A stretch of DNA of 64,000 nucleotides from Branchiostoma floridae (Eukaryota; Chordata; Leptocardii; Amphioxiformes; Branchiostomatidae). Where the stretch lies: NCBI RefSeq assembly GCF_000003815.2, contig NC_049986.1, positions 12,779,876-12,843,875 of the forward strand, written 5' to 3'. This document shows positions 46,720 to 58,800 of this stretch, one piece after another. The notes under the pieces are model-generated. The model was given only the letters and a program-made list of their open reading frames with translations, did not search any database and was not told where the DNA came from. The position numbers and the translations under genes were made by a program. Within the stretch, counting starts at the first letter, position 1; every line of letters begins with the position of its first letter.

Positions 46720-47377
46720 TATGTCCGGCTACATGGATGAACAGCACAGACAATGTCGTAACGTTGAGTTCCACTGCCAGATATATTCGCCAAATGCTGT
46801 TGACCCTTACATCTGACATATCATTAATGCAAATGAGACTCTCATTTTGCATAAATTGTTTCAGATGATCATATTGTCCATCAAAATAACGGAAGTTGTC
46901 CAAATTATGAAAGCCTTAACAATTTTAGCATTTCGTGACTTATGCAAATGAGGTACTAATTTACATAATTTATGTTTGAAAAGGTTCTTATTAATTATCA
47001 ATTAAGCTACCTATATACGAAAAATAATGACAATCCGCCAATCTGCTCTTGAGTTAACATCTTTCAAAACTTTTTACGCCCCCCCCTTGCAGTTGCAGAG
47101 CAAGGTGTTAGGGGGCTCAAATCTACGTCAATTCTCCTTGTGCAAAATCTATTCACCACAAATTTGGTGACCGTTTCATCTTCTAATGAAAAGATACAAT
47201 ACCTACTGATGCTTATTGTAACAATAACATGACTGTAGTACCATAACGAGGTACTGGGGGCCCCAAAATCTTAAGTAACAATCTCTCATCAAGACAAACA
47301 TACCAAATGACCCAAATATCAAGACGAACTTCCACCTTAGTATTCTCGCGTTAACGTTAACACATACACGCCATACA

Positions 47378-47419
<42 letters not shown>

Positions 47420-47631
47420 TACACATACATGTACATACTTGTTTACGACTATGGCTAACGAAAACGTGTAGTGTCCGCAGAATAACGCACGTACGTACAG
47501 CAACGCAAGCCCCTAGACACGGCCCCCTTTTCAGACGTCGTGCAAATTACGTATGTTCGTCAGACGACTCCCGGAAGTAAAACTGAACACTGGACACCGG
47601 GCCTCACAATCTGCTGTCGACCTTTGAACCT

Positions 47632-49303
47632 AAAGGTGGGGTCACACTTGCGTATATATTCAAGTCCGTTTGAGGTGCGTATGAAGCTCTTAGTCTCTAC
47701 CAGGCTCCACAGGTCGCGGGGGAAATAGTACAAATTGCACAAATATATATATGTCACAGTGGAGATCACGATCCAGGAGAATCGCCGATCCTCCTAGGAG
47801 AGATCGCGATCGGAGTTTCTCCTAGGAGAAACTACCATAGATATAAGAAACAGATCCCGATCGCAATCTGTACTAGTAGAATCGGCGATTCTCCTAGTAT
47901 AGATTGCGATCGGGATTTCTCCTAGGAGAAACTCCGATCCAAACTCAAACGATGCTAAGATGTATGAAACAGCAATAATTTTTTGATAAACAATGATTTT
48001 ATTCGGTATTAATGCAAACCTACTAACTCATTACCAACTACACTCAAGCCTACTTGTGTCACTTCTACAATGTTAACTTCACCGAAGACTACCACACTTG
48101 AGTCACTTCTGCAACTTTACTCAAGGTACACTATAGTATATAGCATCACTTTCATGGTAAATTTCATGTGAGTATGTTTTCTGATAAAGTAATTTCTGAT
48201 AAAGTAATTTCTTTTAAAGTAGTGGCAAAAATCTTATAATATGTAAAAGACACCAACAGGTGATCAAACAATGTGTCAGTATGCAAATTTCACGGCTTTG
48301 GAAGAACAATAACAACTGTAAAGTTGTCAAACAGGTGTCAAAAAATCAAGCAGAGTTTCAAGATATTACTCACAATTTCACACCTATTGAGTACATTCAC
48401 TAGTCAGACGTGTATGGCATCAGTTCACAACTTTTGAAGAACAGTAACCATTGTAAAGTGATCAAACAGGTGTCAAACAGAGTTTGCATGCCCCCAAGAC
48501 ATATAAGGGCAAATTTCTCCCTCCAGCCAGTTCCTTGAGTATAGTTCTGGGAAGGACACAAATGTGGTAATGTTGAAAAGGTTGCTATATAGTATATGAT
48601 AGTGTGGTTGCCTTAGTATAGTTGTAGTGACACCAGTAGTGATGACACGAAAGAAGAAGAAGACCAGTATGGTATCTTGAGTATAGTTGTAGAAGTGACA
48701 ATAGTGAGGTAGCATTGAGTAGAAGTGTGCATTGAGTAAAGTTGCAGAAGTGACTCAAGTGTGGTAGTCTTCGGTGAAGTTAACATTGTAGAAGTGACAC
48801 AAGTAGGCTTGAGTGTAGTTGGTAATGAGTTAGTAGGTTTGCATTTGAAACTGAATAAAATCATTGTTTATCAAAAAAATTATTGCTGTTTCATACATCT
48901 TAGCATCGTTTGAGTTTGGATCGGAGTTTCTCCTAGGAGAGATCCCGATTGCAATCTGTACTAGGAGAATCGCCGATTCTACTAGTACAGATTGCGATCG
49001 GGATCTGTTTCCTGTATCTATCATAGTTTCTCCTAGGAGAAACTCCGATCGCGATCTCTCCTAGGAGGATCGGCGATTCTCCTGGATCGTGATCTCCACT
49101 GTGACATATACATAACATGCCAGATGAGTTAGCTGACCGAGAAGTATGGTTAGCGACCCAGCTAACTCGTCTGACAGGTTACCTGTTTACGTTTGTCCAA
49201 TTTCTATTTTTTTTTCCAACGACCTGTGGGGCCTGGTGGAGGTAAATACTCCCATGCGCGCCTCATACGGACTTAAATATATATGCACGTGTGACCCCAC
49301 CTT
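47632..49303. mobile_element. Large fold-back element with nested inverted repeats
   Basis: Inner arms 47751-48124 and 48732-49107 are inverted copies of each other over about 375 bp, from gtcacagtggagatcacgat inward to gcaactttactcaa. Outer arms 47632-about 47720 and about 49219-49303 are also inverted (aaggtggggtcacac against gtgtgaccccacctt). The arms are themselves built of palindromes: tctcctaggaga recurs several times, with gatcgcgatc between. The central spacer (about 48125-48731) has no convincing ORF. No transposase is seen, so this is a non-autonomous fold-back DNA element, perhaps two nested insertions. Confidence 0.8.
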
Positions 49304-49982
49304 AACACGGGTCAAGGTCATGGAATCCAGCAGAACGGTTGAAACTTGGGGCTACAGATTAAGTTAATTTTCCAATGTAATACTAGTACATGTGTGAATC
49401 GTGCAAACCAATCACTCAAAACTTTTAACGTTACCTACATTTCAAACCTCAAGCCTCTACCTCCAATACAAAGCTACATGTAGATTTGTCAGTTTTGTTT
49501 TGGTCTAAAAGTGGGAGGTCAACTCTGGCCAGAAGAGAACTTCTGGTTGAAATGACACCTTCACCCACTCTTCTAATAGTCAGTCCAGCCCATGGGCTGC
49601 CATTCAGTAATCAACTACTGGTCAAAATATGGCAAAGGTCACAATTTTGGGTCACAACAATACACATTTTACAAATTTACTGCAGTAACCATGACAATAC
49701 TACTGTCCTTCCAAACAGAAAACTCAGACCTTTAAGACTTTGGATTTGAGTTGCTCAGTCAACTTCTGTCCTGTTTCTGAGGACAGAAGCATAATTGTGT
49801 ATTTACAAAATTTGGCACAAACTGAAGTTTACCATGTTTTGACCTATAGTGATGCTTGCCTACTTTTCTTGTCCAAGTGTCTCTGTTGTCTTAATGCATT
49901 ATGCAACTATCAAAATGTTTCTCTCTTCTGACCTAGAGTTACTTGAAAACACTCAACACTCCACTAACAGTAGTTCCACAAA

Positions 49983-52944
49983 CTTTATTCACCCTCCAGC
50001 TACCCTTCCATCATTTACAAGACATCATACAAAAATTCTTATCTCCAATATTTTGGTTAGCCATTCCATTAACTATATGAGTGTTGCCCTTCCCTGTGTT
50101 ATACCACATGCTCAACAATCACATTTCCTTGCACACTGTTGACTTCCAATTAATGGTTTATATGTGACTGGAAAAACAAGCACCTGTCTTAGTATACATA
50201 TGCTCTGTATAAAATGTAATCAAATGCCTTACTTAACTGATTATTGGAACAGTGTGTTCGCATCAGTGCATTCTACAACGTCATGTGGAATAGACTACTT
50301 AAACAATAGCGCTATACTAGAGCTAGGACTAACTATATGACTTATCTATGCATACAACTTTGTATCAGTCCTTTTCCTGAAGAGTAACAATCTTACTCTG
50401 AATACATGTCTGTAAAACCCATGGCATTGTTACACACAGTGAAACTTATCGAATATATATATATATATCAACATAAGCATGCACGATTTATCAAAACTGA
50501 AAAAAAGCTGGATGAATCGTTACTCATCTGTAATATTGTAGAAATACACGTACAAATCGGGTGAGTAGGTTGGGTTACCCATACTTTTGAAAATTTGTAA
50601 TTGAAAAAAAATCTGCCACATTTTTAGTACAAAGATTACTGGGATCAACAGCTGTCTGACACCATGTATGTTTGTTTTACTACCTACATGCGATAACTTT
50701 ATACAGCAAATATCAACTTTGCCATGCCAAAAATGGGACATAAATTAAACTTTATGTGTAACAAAGTGAATTTAATAATTGGTGGTCAACATTTTTGTTC
50801 CACAAAGCATTCATTATCAAGACTTCTCACAATTACATGTGGTATAGCTAGTGATAAAAATTGTACTACAAGCATAACATATGCTTTTATTACTGTACCA
50901 TACAGCGTGCCAACTCCTACAAAATGATTGTTAATTCATATAAAACCAAATAACTGAACACATAGGTGAATATGTACCAAATACATATTACATAAAAAAA
51001 GCCAATCAACAAATATCATCTTGTGATTATGTACAAAGTAGGCAACATAGATATCAGATACATGCAAAAAGAATGTTTAACACATAAGACATAGTGTGTG
51101 GTAATATAGATAGGGAGTGTTTCCATAGCAAGAGACCTTTTTGCAGTTCATGGCAGGGTAGCAAATGCAGGAGCTGAAAAAGGCTCATTTTCAGGCTACA
51201 GTCTAGCTGCAAAGGCTAACCAGTAAGAGTTTTTTTTACATGCATTTTTAAATTGCACCTCTCAAATCAGCAAGGCTTCATATTTTCATCAGAAATTACA
51301 CTGTTAACATTTTATGAAGCTTATGAGTACCATACTAGACAAACCTTTCCAAAACCAGTTTACCATATTATGCAAATACAGCTAGAAAAGCACTGAGAAA
51401 TTCTGTAGTTTCAAGTACACTGTATATGGATATCACATTTGTACACGTATGTAACAATCTGTACATATACAATGTAACTGCTGTTTTTTATGCAAATGTC
51501 TCTCAGAGAAAACTGATGAAAGATGTTAACAGCCTAAAGAGCTATGCAAAGCATGGTTTTATACAGATGTCATAGCTTTGTGAAGCGTATAGGCTAGCCA
51601 CAGAGGGTGTATTGCAGTCTACAGAAAGAACTACATTCGGCCACACCAATTACATTAGTCATTCATTTCTTTGATATTCTTTTTCTGGATAAATGTAGAG
51701 GGAGAGGAGCAAAGCTACATTTCTCAGAAGTGCTGGCATGGACTAGTAGTGCTATATGGAGCTTAAAGATATGCAACACACTCTTCTTTAAAAAGGCAAC
51801 AGGAAAGAGCAGCACAGAACCTACTGATGCAGCTAGGCTAGATTCATGTTGTTCCACAATCACAGGTTTACATAAAATATATACAGCAATGTTAATAGTC
51901 TTCACACTGTCTTTGTAGTCTAGGGTTATCATATGGAGTTCAAGCTAATATGTGTCATATGAATAGTAGTATTTCCCAATAGTTCATAATCAAATTATTA
52001 CTTATCTACATTTGTATTGAGAGATACACAACTTGTTCCTATTGTGACATTATGCACATAAAAATGAGACCTTCTAGTAATGACTTTTAGATCTGGAGAA
52101 TATGTGATGTATGACAGTCTGTGTATTGTGTGATGCAGTCTGAATTTCATTTGCTCCTTTTTCAACTTCTTCAGTCTATCACCAGACCGATGTACATGAA
52201 AGACATAATAGTTGTCACTTTGCAAAGAAAACGAAGTCAAGTAGAAAGCAGGATGCTCAGCATAGCTAAATACCGCAAGGGGTAAAAGCTTAGCTTAGAT
52301 TTGTACTTAATTTCTTTGTTACAAAGGAGAAGAAAATTGCTGACTGTGTAGTTTGGAGTTTTGGCAGTTTGTCTTTAGATTGTACTTGGAAAATTGTTTA
52401 ACTATCCTTGCACAAAAAACACAAACAGTTCAAAACAGATTGCCATGCAGCATTTAAAGATTCAGCAGGAGCCTCGTGAAAGAAGTCGATGGTGGTGGCA
52501 AAGTTTTAGAATGTATCTGTTTATTAAGCAATTCAGGACTTGTCATTCCTAACTTGAAATTTCATATTTGAGCAGTTTGTGCAAAAGTGATTTACATTCA
52601 ATAGTTCATGCCCCATGCATGTTGGCAAGTCTTCATACAGTATAATAGATGCCAACTACTTCTAGACTGGTGTACTGTTCCAAAGGTACTGTCTTACATG
52701 TCAATGCTATACATCAGAGAATGTACACACACATTTAGCTGTACAACATGTACAGTTGTTATAGGTAAGAACATCAAGTTCCAGCCAATGTAATATTTCA
52801 GACTTCAGATAAATATACAACAACACATCCAACACTAGCAAGCAGCTCCCCTTGCTTCTATAACAGAGCAGTGTGTTGCAATATAACAGCTGTCGTGGGC
52901 TATAAATATAATATGTTGGTGCAAGATGCTTGCACGTCGGTAGG
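49983..52944 (-). other. FNBP1: Probable long 3'UTR of the FNBP1-like gene
   Basis: About 3 kb downstream of the stop on the minus strand is AT-rich, with no exon or repeat recognised apart from a short AT run near 50455. An AATAAA on the minus strand (tttatt on plus at 49984-49989) is a candidate terminal signal; other weaker ones occur near 50886 and 52519. Extent is inferred. Confidence 0.35.
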
Positions 52945-53096
52945 TTAGTAGCGAAACTCCACCTCTAGGTACGTAGTGGGGACATATCCAACCTCCCCAT
53001 TGGTCGGCCTTCTTGCCTTCGTCCATCCGCCATCGTCCTCGCTGAGGAAGTCGATAATCTCTCCCTCCTGGATGGACATTGTCCCTTCACTGTCAC
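52945..53096 (-). CDS. FNBP1: FNBP1-like terminal exon: main part of SH3 domain and stop
   Basis: Acceptor tgcccag precedes 53096; the exon opens in phase 1 (x/GT GAC AGT). It encodes [20 protein letters not shown], then GGWTKARR and [17 protein letters not shown] and stops at 52945-52947. This carries the RT loop acidic patch, the WTKARR strand and the GYVPTTY ligand-binding motif of the SH3. Confidence 0.93.
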
Positions 53097-55836
53097 CTGG
53101 GCAGAGAGAAGTGTTGATAAAGAGTGTTACAGACATATATTTGTACATTGTGTGCAGACTGACAAGACTGCAGGAACAGCAAAGGAGGAAGTTACACGGC
53201 TTCTTTATCAGCATTGCAGTGATGTGGGACAAGAAGACAAGAATCCATGGATAGTGAGGACCATTTCTTACCTGTTATCTGAAACAAATATAGCCTGTCT
53301 TATTTCAAAGTATCTTTTGAACTACAGGTTAAGATAATGTAACTGCTGGGGAGATTACAGTAGTCGAAGCAGTTCCACGAAATTTTTGTTTTGGGCAGGA
53401 TGGTGACTGCTTAAATATCTGAACTTTGGTAGATTTCTTGTAATTTTAGACTACATGCCTGATTGTTTGTAAGTTTTCTTAATGAGATGGTTCATCTTCT
53501 CAAGGCAAAGCTTGAGAAAACAATGTTCCTTCAAATACAATTTACTACTGTTGACTTAACTTAACAGTGTGGGACTAAACATTGGAATATTCACATACTG
53601 ATGAAACAATTACTATACACTTCTTAGCTAAAGCTGCTTGCTATGACAATGTCTTGTAATCACTGTCACTAGCTAGGTTTGATTTGTTTTACCTTGGAAA
53701 GTGTACAGAACCTTGCCCCTGCCAAGTACAGGCTCCTCATCAAATACATCATCATCATCAGATAACCTCTCCCCACCACCATCACCCATGTGGGTCACAT
53801 TCCCAGCAACTTCTCATGATCGGGACACAGACAGAGGGACAGACACACACACATAGAGAAGACAGGTAAAACATGTGACAGAAGAGAAAATAAAGGACAA
53901 AACAGCAGAAAAGAAAGATAACACAAAGCACTCCTACTGAATGTATGATAAAAAAAATGGGAATTGTTGAGATAGGTGAAAGCCTGTGTATACATTGCCT
54001 GATGTGCAACATACCAACTTCAATGTTACTTTGAACAGAAGGTAGAGAGAGTTGTTGATCATTGACAGGGTCATCTTGAACTTGTTGAAGAGGGTCATTT
54101 GTGATCACATCTGTGTCACCCTCTTAGCATAGCAGGAGGAATGGCGTAGAAAGACAGTAAATAGTTGACGTAGACTACGGTAGAGCAGTTAAAAGTTTGA
54201 AAACAAGACTAGTAGAATTGATACAAAGTGAAATAGAGAGTATTACTATTAAAGAAAAAAGAAAAAGTAGGCAATAAGTTATCATTTCTACTTAAGAGAA
54301 ATCAATGTTTCTCACTTTTGGCAATGTCCTGTGGCATAAACCATGCAAATCTTCATGAAAGCAAATGACGAGAGAAGTTGCAAAACAAAAACATACCATT
54401 CGTAAGACTATTTGTGAAGGATGATAAAGGCCTGTCTGGTCTAGGGGCAGCACAACCAACCACACTGGTGCCTACGGTAATGTCTATGTCACCCTCTTTG
54501 TAAAGCCAAGCAAAGAAACAGTGGGTGGTTAAGAAGAAGAGAGTCTTAAGGAAAGAACATAAAGCTAGAGAAAGAAATACATGATAAATTTATCTACATT
54601 GGGTATGTCTATTCTTGTTGCCAGCCAGGTTGGCTAGTTGACAAATCCTATTTAAAACTCAAACCTAAAATCTTTGTGCTAAATCTTCAAACAGACATTG
54701 CAAAGCAGCCTATCATCTAAATGATTCTTTGCAGGACAACAAGCCTAGTTGGAAGGTACCTATAAGAGGAAGTAGATGCAATGCATGTTGAAATAACCAC
54801 GGAGCAAGGATATAACATAGCTTGAAAATGCTGCAAAAAGCTGTTGACATTGTTAGTTACACTAAGGACTTCCCATCTCGTTGCTCCCAAGTTAAATAAA
54901 CCTACCAAATGGAGAACTAGCCTGAAAGGACTGTAGTGACTTGCCCTGCCCTGAACCTGGCCCATCAACAACACTGGTGCCAGTGGTGTAGTCTATGTCA
55001 CTGTCTGTTTGTCAGTTTCACAGGACACAGGGGAAAAACAAAGATACATTCATACACAACATAGGTGAGGGGGTATCATAGTTATTAACCCTGCCCCTGA
55101 TGTGTTGTGCTGTACACATTTAGGTGTGGATGAGAGCACATCAGGGAGAGGGTTACAGGTTAAGTGGAAAGAGATAGAATTTCTCAACAAGGAACTAGAA
55201 GGGCTAACATATGGTGCAGCAGAGTTAGAAAAGACAGCAAAAGGAGAACTTCATGCAAAAGAGAGATACAGACACTTGTACACTTAAACAACACATTTCA
55301 AAATGGGAAGTGGACAATGGATTACAAACTCAGATGACACATTGCCGAAGATACGTTTTGAAACTACTGATGATGACATACATGTAAAGCTTTCTAATTT
55401 GTTGTTTTCTACTTTTCACATTTTCTTAGCAGGTGAGTTGTGCCCATTACTGAAGACAACATTGTCCTTACAACATTCAAAACCAGTAACTTGAAGTAAG
55501 ACTTTAATCCAAACAAATGCAGGATACATTCCTACCAGCGCCATCTCGACCACAGTATATGAACAGTGGCCTTTCTTTTCTTGGTCTGGGCTCCTCAAAT
55601 ATGTTAACACTGGGGATAATGTCATCCTCACTGTCTGTATGCAGTTATCCACATGTGAGTACAGGAGGACACACACATACAACATATAGTAGTGAGAGAC
55701 AGATAGAGAAACGAGATAGAAGGAACAAGACAAATGCAAGGATGTGAAAGGAAGAGGTACAGACAAGTTGATTGATAAATTAGAAATAAGTTAGTAAAAC
55801 ACACATACATAGTATTACGTCGGTTGAAGAAAGAAG

Positions 55837-55869
<33 letters not shown>

Positions 55870-58800
55870 AAGAAGAACAGGGATAGCAAGAACTAAAGAA
55901 CACCATGCAATTCTCAAACATGTCTGGATAAAGCCTACCTTGGTTAGAACCGTTACTAAAATCACTGTCTGAGCCTTAGATAATACATAAAAGGAAACAA
56001 AATAGGTCACAAGGTGAAAACAGGAACAACAAGAAAAAACAAAACAAATGAAACAAAAAGAAAGAAAAAGAGGTGAAGAGGGAATGTTATCAGAAGAGAA
56101 ACTTCAGGAAAAGACAGTAACAAAAAGTGGAAGACTCTTTTTATTGACTGCAATAAATGATTATAATTCAGGAACTGTGGTCACTAACCCTTAGACATGG
56201 GCAAGTTGTCAAACCAATAAAAACTACACAAATATACTGGGTGAACAACACGACCCAGCTGTAAGAGAAAATTTGCACCTACTTTCAAAGGGATACAAGG
56301 CTCGACATCTTCCAATTGCTTGTTCTTCATCGTAATCCCCATAGGCCTCCTCCCCATCGAAAGAGTCTGTTCTGGTCAGGCCCTTAGATGGCTCCCGACT
56401 CAGGCTCTCCTCTGATGCAGGCTCCGTAACCGAGTGGTAGATAGATGAGTCATCGTTCATAGATGGGCTGAAAATGAACAAAAAAATTCTCTTCAAGAAC
56501 TCAATAGCAACAGGACCCACCCCTGAGCAGTTGCCAAAATTGGCACACAGTCTGATTCTAAGGAGTTACTTTCCAAAACACAACTTTTTCAACTAAAACT
56601 ACATGGCCTTTTGAAAATGGTCAAACTTGTCTGACTATTCACAAGACTTTTGTTATCTTCAAGTGGAACATGTTTGCAACACAACAATGCTTGTCCACAT
56701 GCAAAAATACTGTGCAGCAATATACAATGTGCTTGTATGACACTCTGCAAACAATGTCAAGCTTTACTGTGCAACAATTACTGCAACAAGATTTACACTT
56801 AGGGAAGTGTCAAATCTGCTGTAGCAAATGCAAACATTAAGTTCAAAGTTCTCTTGAACTCAAACACATGTGTAACAAGAAAATGCACACATGCCCTCAT
56901 ATACAAATACACATACTTACAAGTATAGTCAAACCTGTCCAACAAGGCCACTCAGCGGGACCAATGAAATGCTCTAGATTGTATGTTTGGACAGGTGGTC
57001 ACTATATACAGGATTCTAATTGCTTGTGTCAATAGGGAAAACAATCTAAGGGACCCAAAAAGTTGTCACATTGGCCAGGTGGTCTTAATGTAGAGGTACA
57101 GGTTTGACTATACATTTGTATATGCATAAGCACAGTTGCTGTAAGTTGTCACACCAAACATTGCAAAACACTGCAGACAGAAACCATTGGTTGTTAGTAC
57201 TGGAAGCGCACAACTCTACTAGTAAATGGGGGTTTCAAACTGCTAGAAGTGTGGAACCCACTGGGATATTTGCTGGGCTCGTATGGGGGGATGCTGGACA
57301 CGTTTTCTCCTCCTGTTAACCTGGGGGGTTGGAGGAGGGGGTCCCAGGACAGGGAAACACAACATTTGGGTAAACCTAGGGAGGGGGTGGAGGGGGGGAG
57401 AGATAGGAGGGAACAAGATGAGAAAAGATGAGAAGGGAGCAGTTGAAGAAATAAAGAAAGATGAAGAAAATGTATTCTACATTAATTGAAAGATGAAAAC
57501 AATGTACCAACAACACATCCTACAGAAACACAGAAAATGTTGGTTTCTCTAGCATGTGCCATTCATTGGTACAACATTTTCTTCCAACTGCGAAGTGGAC
57601 TTTCTTAGAGAAACCTCTATGACATAAGATGGCAGAAGGAACTAAGTGACAAGTTGCATTGTAGCTACTGATAGATGGAATGAAAGATCTGCATAGATAC
57701 AGCCATAATGACAACTAAAGGAGAGTTTCTTTCAATCTCCATACAGTGATAAGACAAAAGTTAAACATTGGTAGATGTCCTCTATATAGAGCATATATGA
57801 CATGATCGAACTAAAAATCATCTGCCCTGCACACAGAACAAATTTAGACTCACTGGATTTCCAGCAGAAAGTACCACTGTTTTCAGGAATATGACCCACT
57901 ATAGGCACAAAAATTTTTTGCATTCGACAGAAAGTTTCCAGTTCGATCGTGTAACTATCAACAACATTTATTTGAGCCTTAGCCATTTGATACTGGTTTA
58001 ATTTTGAAAGTTTCTGACAATTTTTGAATGACCGAAAATGCTTGAGCAATGCTTCAGTAAAATGCAAATAGGAACACCAACATGGACACAGCAAGGACAT
58101 CACATGAAAACACACTGAGTGTAGAAGTGCCTCACCTCTGTATAGGTGAGATGGAGCTGGCACTGGTGCTGTGTCTGTTGGGAGAGGCTCCACTACTGTT
58201 GGGGGACATGGCGTTACCGTTGGGGGAGAGGGTGGAGCTCGCGGTGGACAGGTTACTGATTTGGCTGACCGATCTGTTGGTCTGTGGGGTGGGCAGGGTG
58301 GGCGTGCCTTCCGCTTCCGACAGGAGGTTCTAAAAACCATACAATTACATTTTGATTAAACACACCACTGCTTTAAGCAATCTATCATGTACAAGTATCT
58401 AATTTCTATAAACTTGTACTGTTGTACATCTGAAATGTGACACTATATACAAACCAACTTAAACCTTTAAAGTTTAAGTTGATTTGGTACATGTTGAAAG
58501 GTTGGTACATGTTGATATGAAAACATCAAATGTTAGATATGAACTTGATGCTGCTTACTCAATAAAACCATTACAGTGTATTTTCAGTTGTTGTTTGCAA
58601 TACAGTACTAAACCATCTTGTTAATGATCAATCAACAAATCAAACACTATTAAGGCAAAGCATGGCTGTTATAAGACAAATAAGAGTTAGTGATTAACAG
58701 CATGTAGCATGCAGCTGTTAGTCAGCTTCTAGTCAAGACAGTTGTACAAAGAAAATAAAACACATCAAGGCTACGATTATTCTACTGAATTCTACTGAAT

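Noticed and set aside
54015..56467. Idea that the cassette array is a run of CRISPR-like or satellite repeats
   Set aside because: Spacing and lengths vary, the similarity is confined to open reading frames between splice sites, and the genome is clearly eukaryotic.
57732..58340. 202-codon minus-strand proline-rich ORF
   Set aside because: Its first third is an out-of-frame reading of the FNBP1-like linker exon 58136-58329; the rest is intron.
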